A stretch of DNA of 64,000 nucleotides. It comes from Morganella morganii H1r. Lineage in GTDB: Bacteria; Pseudomonadota; Gammaproteobacteria; Enterobacterales; Enterobacteriaceae. The notes under the pieces were generated by a model. It was not told the origin of the DNA and did no database searches. It saw only the letters and a program-made list of their open reading frames with translations. The position numbers and the translations under genes are program-made. The stretch is from positions 186,001 through 250,000 of the forward strand of contig NZ_AYMP01000010.1 in the NCBI RefSeq assembly GCF_000633515.1, given 5' to 3'. Of the stretch, positions 52,203 to 61,101 are shown piece after piece (the stretch's first letter is position 1; each line of letters starts with the position of its first letter).

Positions 52203-52236
52203 AAGCCGGTTTATGCAAAATAAACCGGCTTTTTTC
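52203..52236 (+). terminator. terminator of the pgtCBA operon
   Basis: AAGCCGGTTTA (52203-52213) pairs perfectly with TAAACCGGCTT (52221-52231), followed by TTTTTC. Confidence 0.9.
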
Positions 52237-52574
52237 TTTATTTTTATTGTTTTTTAATTTAAAAAATTTGAATGATTTGTTCTTGTTATTTGGTGATGGA
52301 GATTAATAATTAAAATATATCGCCTACCACTAATGTAATTATCAGAATTAGCGATTTGTGCGCTTTGAAGGGTGGCTATTTAACAATAAATGCTTCTGTT
52401 CTGAAACTATTTGTCACATTATACATGCAATAAGTGCTTTTTTTGACATATATTGCTATTTATCGCCAAATGAAGCCGTAATCGTGTTGTAAAATGAACT
52501 TTCCGGGTGAATAATCTACAAGGCTTTATGTCAATAGAGTCAGAGAGTAGTGGTTAATATAATAGGAATATAAA
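52237..52574 (+). promoter_or_regulatory. long AT-rich leader region of the porin gene
   Basis: A 338-bp gap without an ORF. Such long upstream regions are usual for OmpC/OmpF-type porins, which carry OmpR sites and long leaders. I could not pick out individual OmpR boxes with confidence. A TAATAGGAATAT ribosome-site stretch precedes the ATG. Confidence 0.4.
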
Positions 52575-53723
52575 ATGAAAAAGACATTATTAGCTGTATT
52601 AGTCCCGCTTGTTGCATTAAGCGGCGCTGCAAACGCGGCAGAGATTTATAACAAAGACGGTAACAAACTGGATCTGTACGGTAAAGTCGATGTTCGTCAT
52701 TTATTCAGCGACAATGACCACTATGGCGACAGCCAGAACGGTGATGACTCCCGTTTCCGTATCGGTCTGAAAGGTGAAACTCAGATCACTGATCAATTAA
52801 CCGGCTTTGGTCGTTTCGAAAACGAAATCAAAACCAACGGCACTGAAGGCGAAAACAAAAACCAGGTTCGTTTAGCTTACGCGGGTCTGAAATTCGCTGA
52901 GTTCGGTTCACTGGACTACGGCCGTAACTACGGTGTTATCTATGACACCAACGCATGGACCGATGTGCTGCCAATCTTCGGTAACGACACCATGACCCAG
53001 ACCGACGTCTACATGACCGGTCGTGCTGCAAACCTGCTGACTTACCGTAACTCTGATTTCTTCGGTTACGTTGACGGCCTGAGCTTCGCATTACAGTATC
53101 AGGGTGCGAACGACGATAACTCTATCGCTAACCGTGGTTCTCACAACACAATCAACGATACCTACAGCTACGACAACACCGCTAACGGTGACGGTTTCGG
53201 TTTCTCCACCGCGTATGACATCGGCTGGGGTGTGAGTGTTGGTGGTGCATATTCAAGCTCCGCACGTCCGCAGGGTCAGAAAGATAACCTGGCAAGCGGC
53301 GCGCTGGGTGACCGTGCAGAAGCATGGAACTTCGGTGCTAAATACGACGCTAACAACCTGTACCTGGCTGCAGTTTACGGCGAAACCCGTAACATGACTC
53401 ACTACGGTAATAACGATGACAACCGTGGCTTAACTGCTAACAAAACTCAGAACATCGAGTTAGTGGCTCAGTATCAGTTCGATTTCGGTCTGCGTCCGTC
53501 CATCGCTTACCTGCAGTCTAAAGGTAAGAGCCTGAGCGGCGGTTACGGCGACGACCAGGATCTGGTTAAATATGTTGATTTAGGTGCGTACTACTACTTC
53601 AACAAAAACATGTCTGCACTGATCGACTACAAAATTAACCTGTTAGACGAAAACGACTTCACCCGTGGTACCGGTATCAATACCGACAACGTACTGGGCT
53701 TAGGTTTAGTTTACCAGTTCTGA
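52575..53723 (+). CDS. general outer-membrane porin (OmpC/OmpF family)
   Basis: 382-aa trimeric porin for diffusion of small hydrophilic solutes. Signal peptide 1-21 (ending ANA), mature start [20 protein letters not shown], constriction-loop 3 region [20 protein letters not shown], and a C-terminal LVYQF with the final Phe required for barrel assembly. Codon use is strongly biased (GGT, AAC, CGT), as in highly expressed genes and unlike most neighbours. Single gene, followed by two near-identical terminators. Confidence 0.93.
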   Translation: MKKTLLAVLVPLVALSGAANAAEIYNKDGNKLDLYGKVDVRHLFSDNDHYGDSQNGDDSRFRIGLKGETQITDQLTGFGRFENEIKTNGTEGENKNQVRLAYAGLKFAEFGSLDYGRNYGVIYDTNAWTDVLPIFGNDTMTQTDVYMTGRAANLLTYRNSDFFGYVDGLSFALQYQGANDDNSIANRGSHNTINDTYSYDNTANGDGFGFSTAYDIGWGVSVGGAYSSSARPQGQKDNLASGALGDRAEAWNFGAKYDANNLYLAAVYGETRNMTHYGNNDDNRGLTANKTQNIELVAQYQFDFGLRPSIAYLQSKGKSLSGGYGDDQDLVKYVDLGAYYYFNKNMSALIDYKINLLDENDFTRGTGINTDNVLGLGLVYQF

Positions 53724-53746
53724 TTTAATTCAGAGAACATATAATG

Positions 53747-53775
53747 AAAAAGGAGGCGAAAGCCTCCTTTTTTTA
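53747..53775 (+). terminator. porin terminator 1
   Basis: AAAAAGGAGGC (53747-53757), GAAA loop, GCCTCCTTTTTTT. Confidence 0.9.
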
Positions 53776-53855
53776 TATCTGAAGATCAGTGAAATAATCA
53801 CTTAAAAAAACTGTCATGGCAGTAAGTATTATTATTTTACTTTTTTTCAGACAGT

Positions 53856-53883
53856 AAAAAAGGAGGCGGTTGCCTCCTTTTTT
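53856..53883 (+). terminator. porin terminator 2, near-copy of the first
   Basis: AAAAAGGAGGC (53856-53866), GGTT loop, GCCTCCTTTTTT. Same stem as the terminator 109 bp upstream. It is either a back-up or the end of a small transcript starting between them. The remaining ~270 bp to the nucleosidase gene hold no gene. Confidence 0.85.
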
Positions 53884-54150
53884 GGCTTATTGCTTGTAAT
53901 TTGAATCGACACAGACAAATCACCAATAAGAATTTGTTCGAACGCTGTAATAATAGTTCATATCAGGATAAAACATTTAACTATTGATGTGATTTTGGGT
54001 TTTTTATTTATTCATTTTGTGCTTGTGATTAATTAAGACAGAATGTAAGGAAGTATGAATAATATTTTTGATGATTTGTGCTTCACCGCCGGGGGGAGAA
54101 CGATCAGATTGTTTTATATATTGTGCCGGCGAACCGGCACATCTGCAGGG

Positions 54151-55101
54151 TCATGCGACCCGGACATCTCCGATCCGGCGCAGGGCATCAGTGACCAAAT
54201 CCCAGAAGCGGGTATGATCCAGTTTTACGGCGACTTGTGTCAGACAATCCGCAGGAGCCGGTGCCCGGAAATCCGCAACGGTCATACCGAGAGTCAGTGT
54301 GCCGGTCAGCTCTACGTCCAGCGGCACTTTGCGGGTGGTCATCACGGACGGGTCAATGACGTACGCGACCGCGCAGGGGTCATGTACCGGCGGGTAATCA
54401 AATCCCTGAGCGCTTTTGTACATGGTGCCGAAGAATTCCAGCAGTTCGAGCACAAACTGCGCCGGTGCTGTGCCGACAGCCGCGATTTTGCTGACAACCT
54501 CCGGGGTTGCCAGTGCCTGGTGTGTCAGATCCAGCCCTACCATAGTCAGCGGCCAGCCTGCATTAAACACAATGTGTGCCGCTTCGGGATCAATTTTGAT
54601 ATTGAATTCCGCAACCGCACTCCAGTTGCCGGTGTGATAGCCGCCGCCCATCAGGACCACCTCTTTGACCCGGTCAACAATCCGCGGCTCCAGCCGGGCG
54701 GCCAGCGCAATATTGGTCAGCCCCGCCGTCGGCACCAGGGTAATGGTTTTCGGCGGATGCGCCATAATGGTATCAATGATCAGCTGCACCGCATGGCGCG
54801 GATCCAAAGTCAGCACCGGCTCCGGTAAAACCGGCCCGTCGAGACCGGAATCGCCGTGAATATCCGGTGCGGTTTCAATCTCCCGGATCAGCGGGCGCGG
54901 GCTGCCCGCCGCAAAAGGAATACCGGTAATCCCGGCAATGCGGGCAACCGCCAGCGCATTGCGTGTCACTTTCTCCAGTGTCTGATTGCCGACCACCGTG
55001 GTGACCGCCAGCAGATCAATCTGCGGATTACCGTAAGCAAGTAATAGTGCGATGGCATCATCATGGCCGGGATCGCAGTCAAGAATGATTTTTTTCTTCA
55101 C
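54151..55101 (-). CDS. ribonucleoside hydrolase (RihA/RihB type)
   Basis: 316-aa inosine-uridine preferring nucleoside hydrolase cleaving nucleosides to base and ribose. Ca-binding N-terminus KIILDCDPGHDDAIALLLA, NIHGDSGLDG-type DIHGDSGLDGPVL near residue 80, LVPTAGLTNIALAARL, and VLMGGGYHTGNWSAVAEFNI near 150 with the active-site region; VHDPCAVAYVI near 240 supplies the final Asp and His. It looks closest to the pyrimidine-type RihA/RihB. Isolated gene. Confidence 0.88.
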   Translation of the reverse strand: MKKKIILDCDPGHDDAIALLLAYGNPQIDLLAVTTVVGNQTLEKVTRNALAVARIAGITGIPFAAGSPRPLIREIETAPDIHGDSGLDGPVLPEPVLTLDPRHAVQLIIDTIMAHPPKTITLVPTAGLTNIALAARLEPRIVDRVKEVVLMGGGYHTGNWSAVAEFNIKIDPEAAHIVFNAGWPLTMVGLDLTHQALATPEVVSKIAAVGTAPAQFVLELLEFFGTMYKSAQGFDYPPVHDPCAVAYVIDPSVMTTRKVPLDVELTGTLTLGMTVADFRAPAPADCLTQVAVKLDHTRFWDLVTDALRRIGDVRVA

Positions 55102-55280
55102 ATATTCCTCTTTATTTGTCCGTTTATATGCACTGCTATGTTACACACTCTGTACCCGGAAAAATAATAAGCCGCCCGAAGATCTGAGCGGTGACCGGAT
55201 AATCACAGGAACAACACAATAACAGCGGAAAATAATGCCTGTTTTCGGGAACAGAGAAAGTTCAGAGACGGGTTACCGGA

Positions 55281-55844
55281 TTATCCGCGGAGAGGATCCC
55301 AGATTTGCTGAAAACGTTTTGAATTACTGGCAGTATAAATAACAGTATGAGAAATATTCCGGTGCCCCAGATAATCCTGAATCAGACGGGTATCACGGCC
55401 GAGATCCGCAAGGGAATAGCCGCAGGCATGGCGCAGCATATGCGGATGCGGTGCCACGGAAATATTGGCAGCCCTGCCGTACTGCTTTAATAATGTATGC
55501 ACCTGCTGACGGGAAATTGCCCCGCTTTTCTGTGATAAAAATACCCACTCCAAATCCCGGTTACGCCAGGTATTCCTGATATTCAGCCATGCAACCAGCG
55601 CATTATATTCAACATCGATAAGTGGTTGTGTGGTGGAAAGCCCGCCTTTCAGACGCCGGACATAAATAAGGCGGCTGTCCAGATCAATATCAGAAAGTGA
55701 CAGATGACATAATTCACTGACACGGAAACCGTGCAGATAGCACATTAAAATCATGCAGTAATTTCGTTCGGCATACCGGCTTTTCCCGGCTTCTTTCAGG
55801 ATGGCGTCAACTTCATAACGGGTCAAAAACTTACGTTTGTCCAT
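55281..55844 (-). CDS. mrpI: FimB/FimE/MrpI-type tyrosine recombinase
   Basis: 187-aa site-specific recombinase, the size of fimbrial phase-switch recombinases. Catalytic residues are visible: Arg in LHGFRVSELCHLSLSDID, His-x-x-Arg in PHPHMLRHACGYSLADLG, His in DYLGHRNISHT and Tyr in VIYTASNSKRF. It lies on the minus strand next to an invertible element bounded by 20-bp inverted repeats (56068-56363) and upstream of an mrpA-like operon, so it almost surely inverts that element. In the orientation shown, the element's promoter points at this gene. Confidence 0.9.
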   Translation of the reverse strand: MDKRKFLTRYEVDAILKEAGKSRYAERNYCMILMCYLHGFRVSELCHLSLSDIDLDSRLIYVRRLKGGLSTTQPLIDVEYNALVAWLNIRNTWRNRDLEWVFLSQKSGAISRQQVHTLLKQYGRAANISVAPHPHMLRHACGYSLADLGRDTRLIQDYLGHRNISHTVIYTASNSKRFQQIWDPLRG

Positions 55845-55871
55845 GATTTATTCCTGTTTATTGTCCGATAA

Positions 55872-55986
55872 TTTCATAAAAACCAGAGATATCACTATAG
55901 CAAGTAATAAAAATGAATAAAGACAACGGACAGGAAAGAAAGTACTACAAAGTGTTTACGTATTGACAATATTTTCATAAAAACCA
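55872..55986. repeat. 14-bp direct repeat in the recombinase leader
   Basis: TTTCATAAAAACCA occurs at 55872-55885 and 55973-55986, between mrpI and the left inverted repeat. The 101-bp period and position suggest an accessory protein site or residue of duplication. Nothing else was recognised in 55845-56067. Confidence 0.5.
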
Positions 55987-56067
55987 ATCAGGAATTGGCT
56001 TTTTTTAATCTGAGAGCGATCAGTTTAAGACTTGTGTAAAGAGGTAAATATTCTCAATTTAAAAAAA

Positions 56068-56087
56068 GACAAAATACATCAAATTGT
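56068..56087 (+). repeat. left inverted repeat of the mrp switch
   Basis: GACAAAATACATCAAATTGT, exact reverse complement of 56344-56363. Flanked outside by seven A (TTTTTTT on the minus strand). Confidence 0.93.
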
Positions 56088-56092
56088 TTGTA

Positions 56093-56121
56093 ATTATCAC
56101 TAAAGGTTTTACCTTAGTCAA
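56093..56121 (-). promoter_or_regulatory. promoter inside the invertible element
   Basis: On the minus strand -35 TTGACT (56121-56116) and -10 GATAAT (56098-56093) are separated by 17 bp; each is one mismatch from consensus. The predicted start lies within the left inverted repeat. The -35 sequence is part of TTAGTCAAAT (plus strand), repeated 19 bp away at 56133-56142, perhaps a regulator site. Confidence 0.75.
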
Positions 56122-56340
56122 ATACTGATGGGTTAGTCAAATTATCAACACATAACTCATTAATTTTTAAAAGGTTAATATTTTATTCTGCCGGGTGGCG
56201 GCTGTCTGTTTCAGAACTGTCATTATTTTTTACAGTGCTTAAAAACAGAGAAGGGTAGAAACGTGATATTCACCTGTTTTACGTGATAAAAAAGAACAGC
56301 TTTCTTCATTTTTTTACGATAACAGCGATTCATTCTTAAC

Positions 56341-56373
56341 GGGACAATTTGATGTATTTTGTCCCGTTTTTTT
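56341..56373 (+). terminator. terminator formed across the right inverted repeat
   Basis: GGGACAA (56341-56347) pairs with TTGTCCC (56359-56365) over an 11-nt loop, followed by G and seven T (56367-56373). The left GGG lies inside the invertible segment, while the last two C and the T tract lie outside, so the full 7-bp stem exists only in this orientation. Terminator activity is predicted. Confidence 0.65.
56344..56363 (-). repeat. right inverted repeat of the mrp switch
   Basis: ACAATTTGATGTATTTTGTC, exact reverse complement of the left repeat at 56068-56087. Confidence 0.93.
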
Positions 56374-56414
56374 ATATATCCGGATAACGGAACAGACATA
56401 TTCATCAAATAACG

Positions 56415-56457
56415 ATAACGCCGCGCGGTTTCATATTTCCGCGTGTGACCGCGTTAT
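56415..56457 (+). promoter_or_regulatory. structured mrpA leader hairpin
   Basis: ATAACGC (56415-56421) pairs with GCGTTAT (56451-56457), and inside it CGCGG (56424-56428) with CCGCG (56439-56443); a T-rich stretch follows. It is in the untranslated leader 40 bp before the mrpA start and may stabilise the pilin mRNA or act as a weak attenuator. Confidence 0.45.
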
Positions 56458-56497
56458 TTTTAATATCAAAAAAGCAGAACGTAATATAGGAAATAAC

Positions 56498-57025
56498 ATG
56501 ACTTTGAATAAATTAGCATTAGTGCTGGGCTTTGGTATGTCTGTGGTTGCAGGTGCGGCGTCTGCTGCTGATCAGGGACACGGTACTGTTAAATTCACCG
56601 GCTCAATTATTGACGCGCCTTGCTCTATTACACCTGATACCGAAAACCAGACTGTTCCGTTAGGCCAGATCTCCACTGCCGCACTGAAAGACGGCGGCCG
56701 CAGTAATTCCCGTGATTTCAAAATCGCATTAGAGAATTGCACAACAGAAACCTACAAAACCGTACAGACCACATTCACCGGTTCTGAGGCCGCTGATATT
56801 CTGGCCGGTTCCCTGGGTATTGAAGGGATCGCCAAAAACGCAGCCGTTGTTATTACCGATGCAGGCGGAAAACAGATCAAATTAGGCACACCAAGCGCGG
56901 CACAGGCACTGCGTGATGGTAATAACGATCTGAACTTTGCGGCGTATTTACAGGGTTCATCTGCTGAAGCCGCTGTCCCGGGTGACTTCACCGCTATCGC
57001 GACATTCGCACTGACTTATCAGTAA
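56498..57025 (+). CDS. mrpA: mannose-resistant fimbria-like major subunit (MrpA-like)
   Basis: 175-aa exported pilin. Signal peptide to residue ~23 (ASAA), then DQGHGTVKFTGSIIDAPCSI with the first Cys, LENCTTETYKTVQT with the second, and the terminal AIATFALTYQ. The sequence strongly resembles MrpA of Proteus mirabilis as I remember it. It is the first gene after the invertible promoter, with the gene order mrpABCDEFGHJ following. ATAGGAAATAAC supplies the ribosome site. Expressed only when the switch is ON. Confidence 0.9.
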   Translation: MTLNKLALVLGFGMSVVAGAASAADQGHGTVKFTGSIIDAPCSITPDTENQTVPLGQISTAALKDGGRSNSRDFKIALENCTTETYKTVQTTFTGSEAADILAGSLGIEGIAKNAAVVITDAGGKQIKLGTPSAAQALRDGNNDLNFAAYLQGSSAEAAVPGDFTAIATFALTYQ

Positions 57026-57094
57026 TTAATGCCGGTACGGTTCAGGGATGAGCCGTGCCGCTTTTCAGTTGTGTGCGTTCAGCGGAGGCAGGAA

Positions 57095-57649
57095 ATGGTG
57101 AGCAGAGTCATCCCTCAGGGAGTGCTGATAACAATAGTGTGTTTTTCCGCTTATACAGCAGGTGAAACAAAACAGGATGCAAAAACCAGTCTGCGTTTCG
57201 GTGCGGTACAGATGCAGGGCACGATCCTTGAGCCGGTCTGTACGATTTCCACCGCCAGCCGTGAGCAGGCCGTGGCGCTGACCGATGTTTCCGTTCCGCA
57301 GTTGCGTGATGAAGGGCAGGGACCCGCAGACTATTTCTGGATCAGGCTGACGGAATGCACCGTGCAGCCGGTGAAAGGCGGTACGGCGGATAATCTCCGT
57401 TTCCGGGTCACGTTTGAGGGCGCTGAGCAGGACGGACGTTTTCAGCTGACCGGTTCCGGCAAAGGGGCTTCCTTATCGATTTCAGACCGCAACGGGAATG
57501 AGGCGGTTCCCGGCAAACCCTTACCGCCCGCAGATATTGATCTCAATAATATGGCGCTGCGATATCAGGCGCGTCTCGTGAAAAACAGTGATGAACTTCA
57601 GTCCGGTTATTACCGGGCAACAGTGGGTTTCAAGCTGGAATATTATTAA
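57095..57649 (+). CDS. mrpB: minor fimbrial subunit (MrpB-like, possible anchor/terminator)
   Basis: 184-aa exported pilin-like protein. Signal peptide (MVSRVIPQGVLITIVCFSAY) followed by QMQGTILEPVCTIS and RLTECTVQPV holding the two Cys, ending in TVGFKLEYY. The ATG at 57095 has a GGAGGCAGGAA site; in-frame codons upstream overlap the mrpA 3' region and lack a signal sequence. MrpB is thought to sit at the base of the fimbria. It lies directly before the usher gene. Confidence 0.82.
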   Translation: MVSRVIPQGVLITIVCFSAYTAGETKQDAKTSLRFGAVQMQGTILEPVCTISTASREQAVALTDVSVPQLRDEGQGPADYFWIRLTECTVQPVKGGTADNLRFRVTFEGAEQDGRFQLTGSGKGASLSISDRNGNEAVPGKPLPPADIDLNNMALRYQARLVKNSDELQSGYYRATVGFKLEYY

Positions 57650-57670
57650 ACCGAGCTGACTGGATCCATT

Positions 57671-60328
57671 ATGGTAATTCCGCTGAGTACCGTCTCCCGC
57701 CGGAGACTGACAGTGCTGATTTCATTTATTCTGACCGGTATCCCGCAGGCAGCTTATCCGGATAATCAGGATGTTGAATTTAATACTGATATTCTCGATG
57801 TAAACGATAAACAGAATATTGATCTGTCCGATTTTTCCCGTGCCGGTTATATCATGCCCGGCACCTACGACTTTTTTATCCGGGTGAATAACAGTGAGTT
57901 ACCTGATAGTTATCCGGTTTCTTATATTGTACGGCCGGGAGATCCGAAAGGCAGTGTTGCCTGTTTATCTCCGGAACTGATGGCACAGGCCGGGCTGAAA
58001 CCGGTGTGGACAGAACGCATGCGCTGGTGGAATGACGGCAAATGTCTGGATACCGCGTCACTGCCCGGTATGTCGGTATCACCGAAACTGGCGGACAGTG
58101 AGCTTATCCTGACACTGCCGCAGGCTTATCTGGAATACACCGCCGCTAACTGGGATCCGCCTTCCCGCTGGGATGAGGGGATTTCCGGCGTACTGTTTGA
58201 TTACAACGTGAATGCCGGTATTAATGACCCGGCACACGGCAAACAGACACAGCAGGTCACCGGGAACGGGACTGCCGGGGCAAACCTCGGGGTCTGGCGT
58301 GTCCGTGCCGACTGGCAGGCGAATCTCCGTCACACCACCGGTTCCGGGGATCGCTCCGGACATAACTGGACATGGAGCCAGACCTATCTCTACCGGGCGA
58401 TTGCCTCATTACAGGCAAAACTGACGATGGGGGAAACCTTCTCGCGCTCGGATATTTTCGACAACTTCCGCTATACCGGGGTCAATCTGGCCACTGATGA
58501 CAATATGCTGCCGCCGAATCTGCGCGGCTATGCACCGGAAGTGACGGGTGTGGCGAAAACCAATGCCAAAATTACCGTCAGTCAGCAGGGCAGGGTGATT
58601 TATGAAACCCTGGTCGCGCCGGGGCCGTTCCGTATTCAGGATATTAATGATGCGGTCAGCGGCAAACTGGATGTCCGGGTGGAGGAGCAGGATGGCTCTG
58701 TACAGTCATTTCAGATGGATACCGCCAGTATTCCTTACCTGACCCGTCCGGGCCGGGTGCAGTACAAACTCGCTGCCGGGCAGCCGTCTGAAATCGGCCG
58801 CCACGGGAAAGGCCCTGTTTTTGGTATGGGGGAATTCTCGTGGGGGATCAGTAACGGCTGGTCATTGTACGGTGGCTCCCTCGTTGCCGGGGACTATAAC
58901 GCAGTTTCTCTTGGTGTTGGTCGTGATTTGATGGCCTTCGGGGCCATCTCTTTTGATGCCACCCAATCTTTTGCCCGTCTGCCGCAGGAAGACAAGCAGT
59001 ATCGCGGCGGCTCATACCGCCTGAGTTACTCCAAACGGTTTGAGGAGCTGGACAGCCAGGTCACCTTCGCCGGATACCGTTTCTCCGAACGCGACTTTAT
59101 GAGCATGAATCAGTATCTGGATCGCCGCTACAGCGATAACCGCGCGGATAACAATAAAGAGCTGTACACCATCATGTTCAGTAAGCAGTTCCCGGATATC
59201 GGGCTGAGCACCTATCTGAACTACAGCCACCAGACTTACTGGAACCGGCCGGATAACGACAACTATAACCTGTCGCTGGCGAAGTACATGGATATCGGCA
59301 GTTATAAGAACATCAATATCAGCTTATCTGCTTACCGTAACAAATATCAGGATAAGAATGATGACGGGGTGTATCTCAATATCAGCATGCCGCTGGGGGA
59401 TCGGGCCACGGTCAGCTACAACAGCATGATCAACCGTCACGGTAATTCCCATAACGTCAGTTATTACGATCGTCCGGATGATAACAACAGTTACCGCCTC
59501 GGCACCGGTCTGAGCAGCAACGGCAAAGCCTCCGTTGACGGCTATTACATGCACTATGCCGACAGCGCGCTGGTCACCGCCAGTGCCGGACATATTGACG
59601 GGGAATATACCTCGGCATCGCTCTCGCTTCAGGGCGGGGTGACGATGACACCGCAGGGCGGGGCATTCCACCGCATCAATATGCCGGGCAGTGCCCGCCT
59701 GCTGGTGGATACCGGTGGTGTGGCGGATGTGCCGGTCAGAAGCACCGGGGCACTCAGCTATACCAACCGCTTCGGGAAAGCTGTTCTGCCGGATATGAAT
59801 AATTACTTCCGCAACAGTGCCGCCATCGATATCAATAAACTGCCGGAAAATGCGGAAGCCCGCCGCTCTGTTCAGCAGCTGACACTGACCGAAGGCGCTA
59901 TCGGCTATCGCCGGTTTGATGTGCTGTCAGGACAAAAAGCGATGGCCACTATCCGCCTGGCGGACGGCAGTGAACCGCCGTTCGGCGCCGTGGTGACCTC
60001 GGCGGATAACCGCGAACTGGGGATCGTCAATGATGGCGGGCAGGTGTATCTCAGCGGTATCAACAGCGGGGATATTCTGACGCTGCGGCGCGGCAGTGAG
60101 GCCGCGTGCCGCATGACGGTGCCGGAACTTGCACCGGGACAGGCGCTGTACACCCTGTTACTGACCTGCGGCGCAGAGCCGCAATCCGTCCCGGAAAAAC
60201 CGCAGCCGGTTGCGCTGCCGTCTTCCCCGCCGCCGGCTGACCGCCCGCAGCAGGGGAAATGGCTGAATATCACAGGCCGGGCAGACCCGGTACCTTCCAC
60301 ATGTAACGCAATGAGTGATTCATTATGA
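57671..60328 (+). CDS. mrpC: fimbrial usher (MrpC-like)
   Basis: 885-aa outer-membrane usher. Signal peptide to ~30, N-terminal VEFNTDILDVNDKQNIDLSD, plug region LRGYAPEVTGVAKTNAKITV with VAPGPFRIQDINDAVSGKLD, and C-terminal domain with PPFGAVVTSADNRELGIVND. The Pro-rich tail after the last domain (PVALPSSPPPADRPQ) is unusual and about 50 residues longer than many ushers. Its stop overlaps the chaperone start. Confidence 0.92.
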   Translation: MVIPLSTVSRRRLTVLISFILTGIPQAAYPDNQDVEFNTDILDVNDKQNIDLSDFSRAGYIMPGTYDFFIRVNNSELPDSYPVSYIVRPGDPKGSVACLSPELMAQAGLKPVWTERMRWWNDGKCLDTASLPGMSVSPKLADSELILTLPQAYLEYTAANWDPPSRWDEGISGVLFDYNVNAGINDPAHGKQTQQVTGNGTAGANLGVWRVRADWQANLRHTTGSGDRSGHNWTWSQTYLYRAIASLQAKLTMGETFSRSDIFDNFRYTGVNLATDDNMLPPNLRGYAPEVTGVAKTNAKITVSQQGRVIYETLVAPGPFRIQDINDAVSGKLDVRVEEQDGSVQSFQMDTASIPYLTRPGRVQYKLAAGQPSEIGRHGKGPVFGMGEFSWGISNGWSLYGGSLVAGDYNAVSLGVGRDLMAFGAISFDATQSFARLPQEDKQYRGGSYRLSYSKRFEELDSQVTFAGYRFSERDFMSMNQYLDRRYSDNRADNNKELYTIMFSKQFPDIGLSTYLNYSHQTYWNRPDNDNYNLSLAKYMDIGSYKNINISLSAYRNKYQDKNDDGVYLNISMPLGDRATVSYNSMINRHGNSHNVSYYDRPDDNNSYRLGTGLSSNGKASVDGYYMHYADSALVTASAGHIDGEYTSASLSLQGGVTMTPQGGAFHRINMPGSARLLVDTGGVADVPVRSTGALSYTNRFGKAVLPDMNNYFRNSAAIDINKLPENAEARRSVQQLTLTEGAIGYRRFDVLSGQKAMATIRLADGSEPPFGAVVTSADNRELGIVNDGGQVYLSGINSGDILTLRRGSEAACRMTVPELAPGQALYTLLLTCGAEPQSVPEKPQPVALPSSPPPADRPQQGKWLNITGRADPVPSTCNAMSDSL

Positions 60329-61083
60329 TGTCAGTTAAACAAACCCGTCTCTCTGTTCTGGCTGTTGCCGCTGTATTGCTGGCCTCAGCACAGTCGCACG
60401 CGGCAATTGCGCTGGACAGAACCCGCGTCATTTTCAACGGAGCGGAAAAATCGGTCAGTCTGAATGTCAGCAATCTGAATAAAGAGCTGCCGTATCTGGC
60501 GCAGGGATGGATTGAGGATCAGAACGGAGAAAAAATTTCGTCGCCGCTGGTGGTTTTGCCGCCGGTGCAGCGGATTGAGCCGGGTGATAAAAGTCAGGTA
60601 AAAATTCAGGCGTTACCGGCGATTGCCGCGCTGCCGCAGGACAGGGAAAGTGTCTTCTATTTCAATCTGCGGGAAATTCCGCCGCGCAGTAACCGGCAGA
60701 ATGTCCTGCAAATCGCCCTGCAGACCCGCATCAAACTGTTTTACCGCCCGGAAGCTATCTATGCCTCACAAACGGATCTGACTAATCCGTGGCAGGAAAA
60801 AATCACCCTGACGCGCCGGGGTGATCACTATGAAGTCCATAACCCGACCGCGTATTACGTGACGATTGTCGATGCCCTCAGCGGGCTGGGCGGCAAAAGT
60901 CTGAACGGGTTCTCTCCGCTGATGGTGGCACCGAAAAGCCGGGGCACACTCGGCCTCAGTGCATCTGCGCTCGGCAGTGCGCCGGTGCTGAGTTATATCA
61001 ACGACTACGGCGGCCGCCCGCAGCTGCAGTTCAGTTGCAGCGGTGCAGAGTGCCGTGTGACCAAAACGGCTGCCGGTAACTGA
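60325..61083 (+). CDS. mrpD: fimbrial periplasmic chaperone (MrpD-like)
   Basis: 252-aa PapD-type chaperone. Signal peptide to ~26 (SHAA), IALDRTRVIFNGAEKSVSLN, LPQDRESVFYFNLREIPP near 105 and the cleft sequence QTRIKLFYRPEA near 132. A C-terminal Cys pair (FSCSGAECRV) is present, as in some chaperones. The ATG overlaps the mrpC stop (ATGA). Confidence 0.91.
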   Translation: MMSVKQTRLSVLAVAAVLLASAQSHAAIALDRTRVIFNGAEKSVSLNVSNLNKELPYLAQGWIEDQNGEKISSPLVVLPPVQRIEPGDKSQVKIQALPAIAALPQDRESVFYFNLREIPPRSNRQNVLQIALQTRIKLFYRPEAIYASQTDLTNPWQEKITLTRRGDHYEVHNPTAYYVTIVDALSGLGGKSLNGFSPLMVAPKSRGTLGLSASALGSAPVLSYINDYGGRPQLQFSCSGAECRVTKTAAGN

Positions 61084-61101
61084 ACAGACAGGGGATAAAC
61101 C

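Larger units (their letters stand above)
56068..56363. promoter_or_regulatory. mrp-type invertible phase-variation element, OFF orientation as read
   Basis: Perfect 20-bp inverted repeats at 56068-56087 and 56344-56363 enclose 256 bp, the size class of mrp and fim switches. Inside, near the left end, is a TTGACT-N17-GATAAT promoter on the minus strand, pointing toward mrpI and away from mrpA. No comparably good promoter points right near the other end. Inversion would place it ~150 bp before mrpA facing right (ON). The adjacent recombinase gene supplies the enzyme. Repeats and promoter are seen; orientation state is inferred. Confidence 0.9.

Noticed and set aside
54055-54828. 257-codon plus-strand frame over the nucleoside hydrolase gene
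   Set aside because: It lies mainly antisense to a well-supported gene, and its sequence has no family features.
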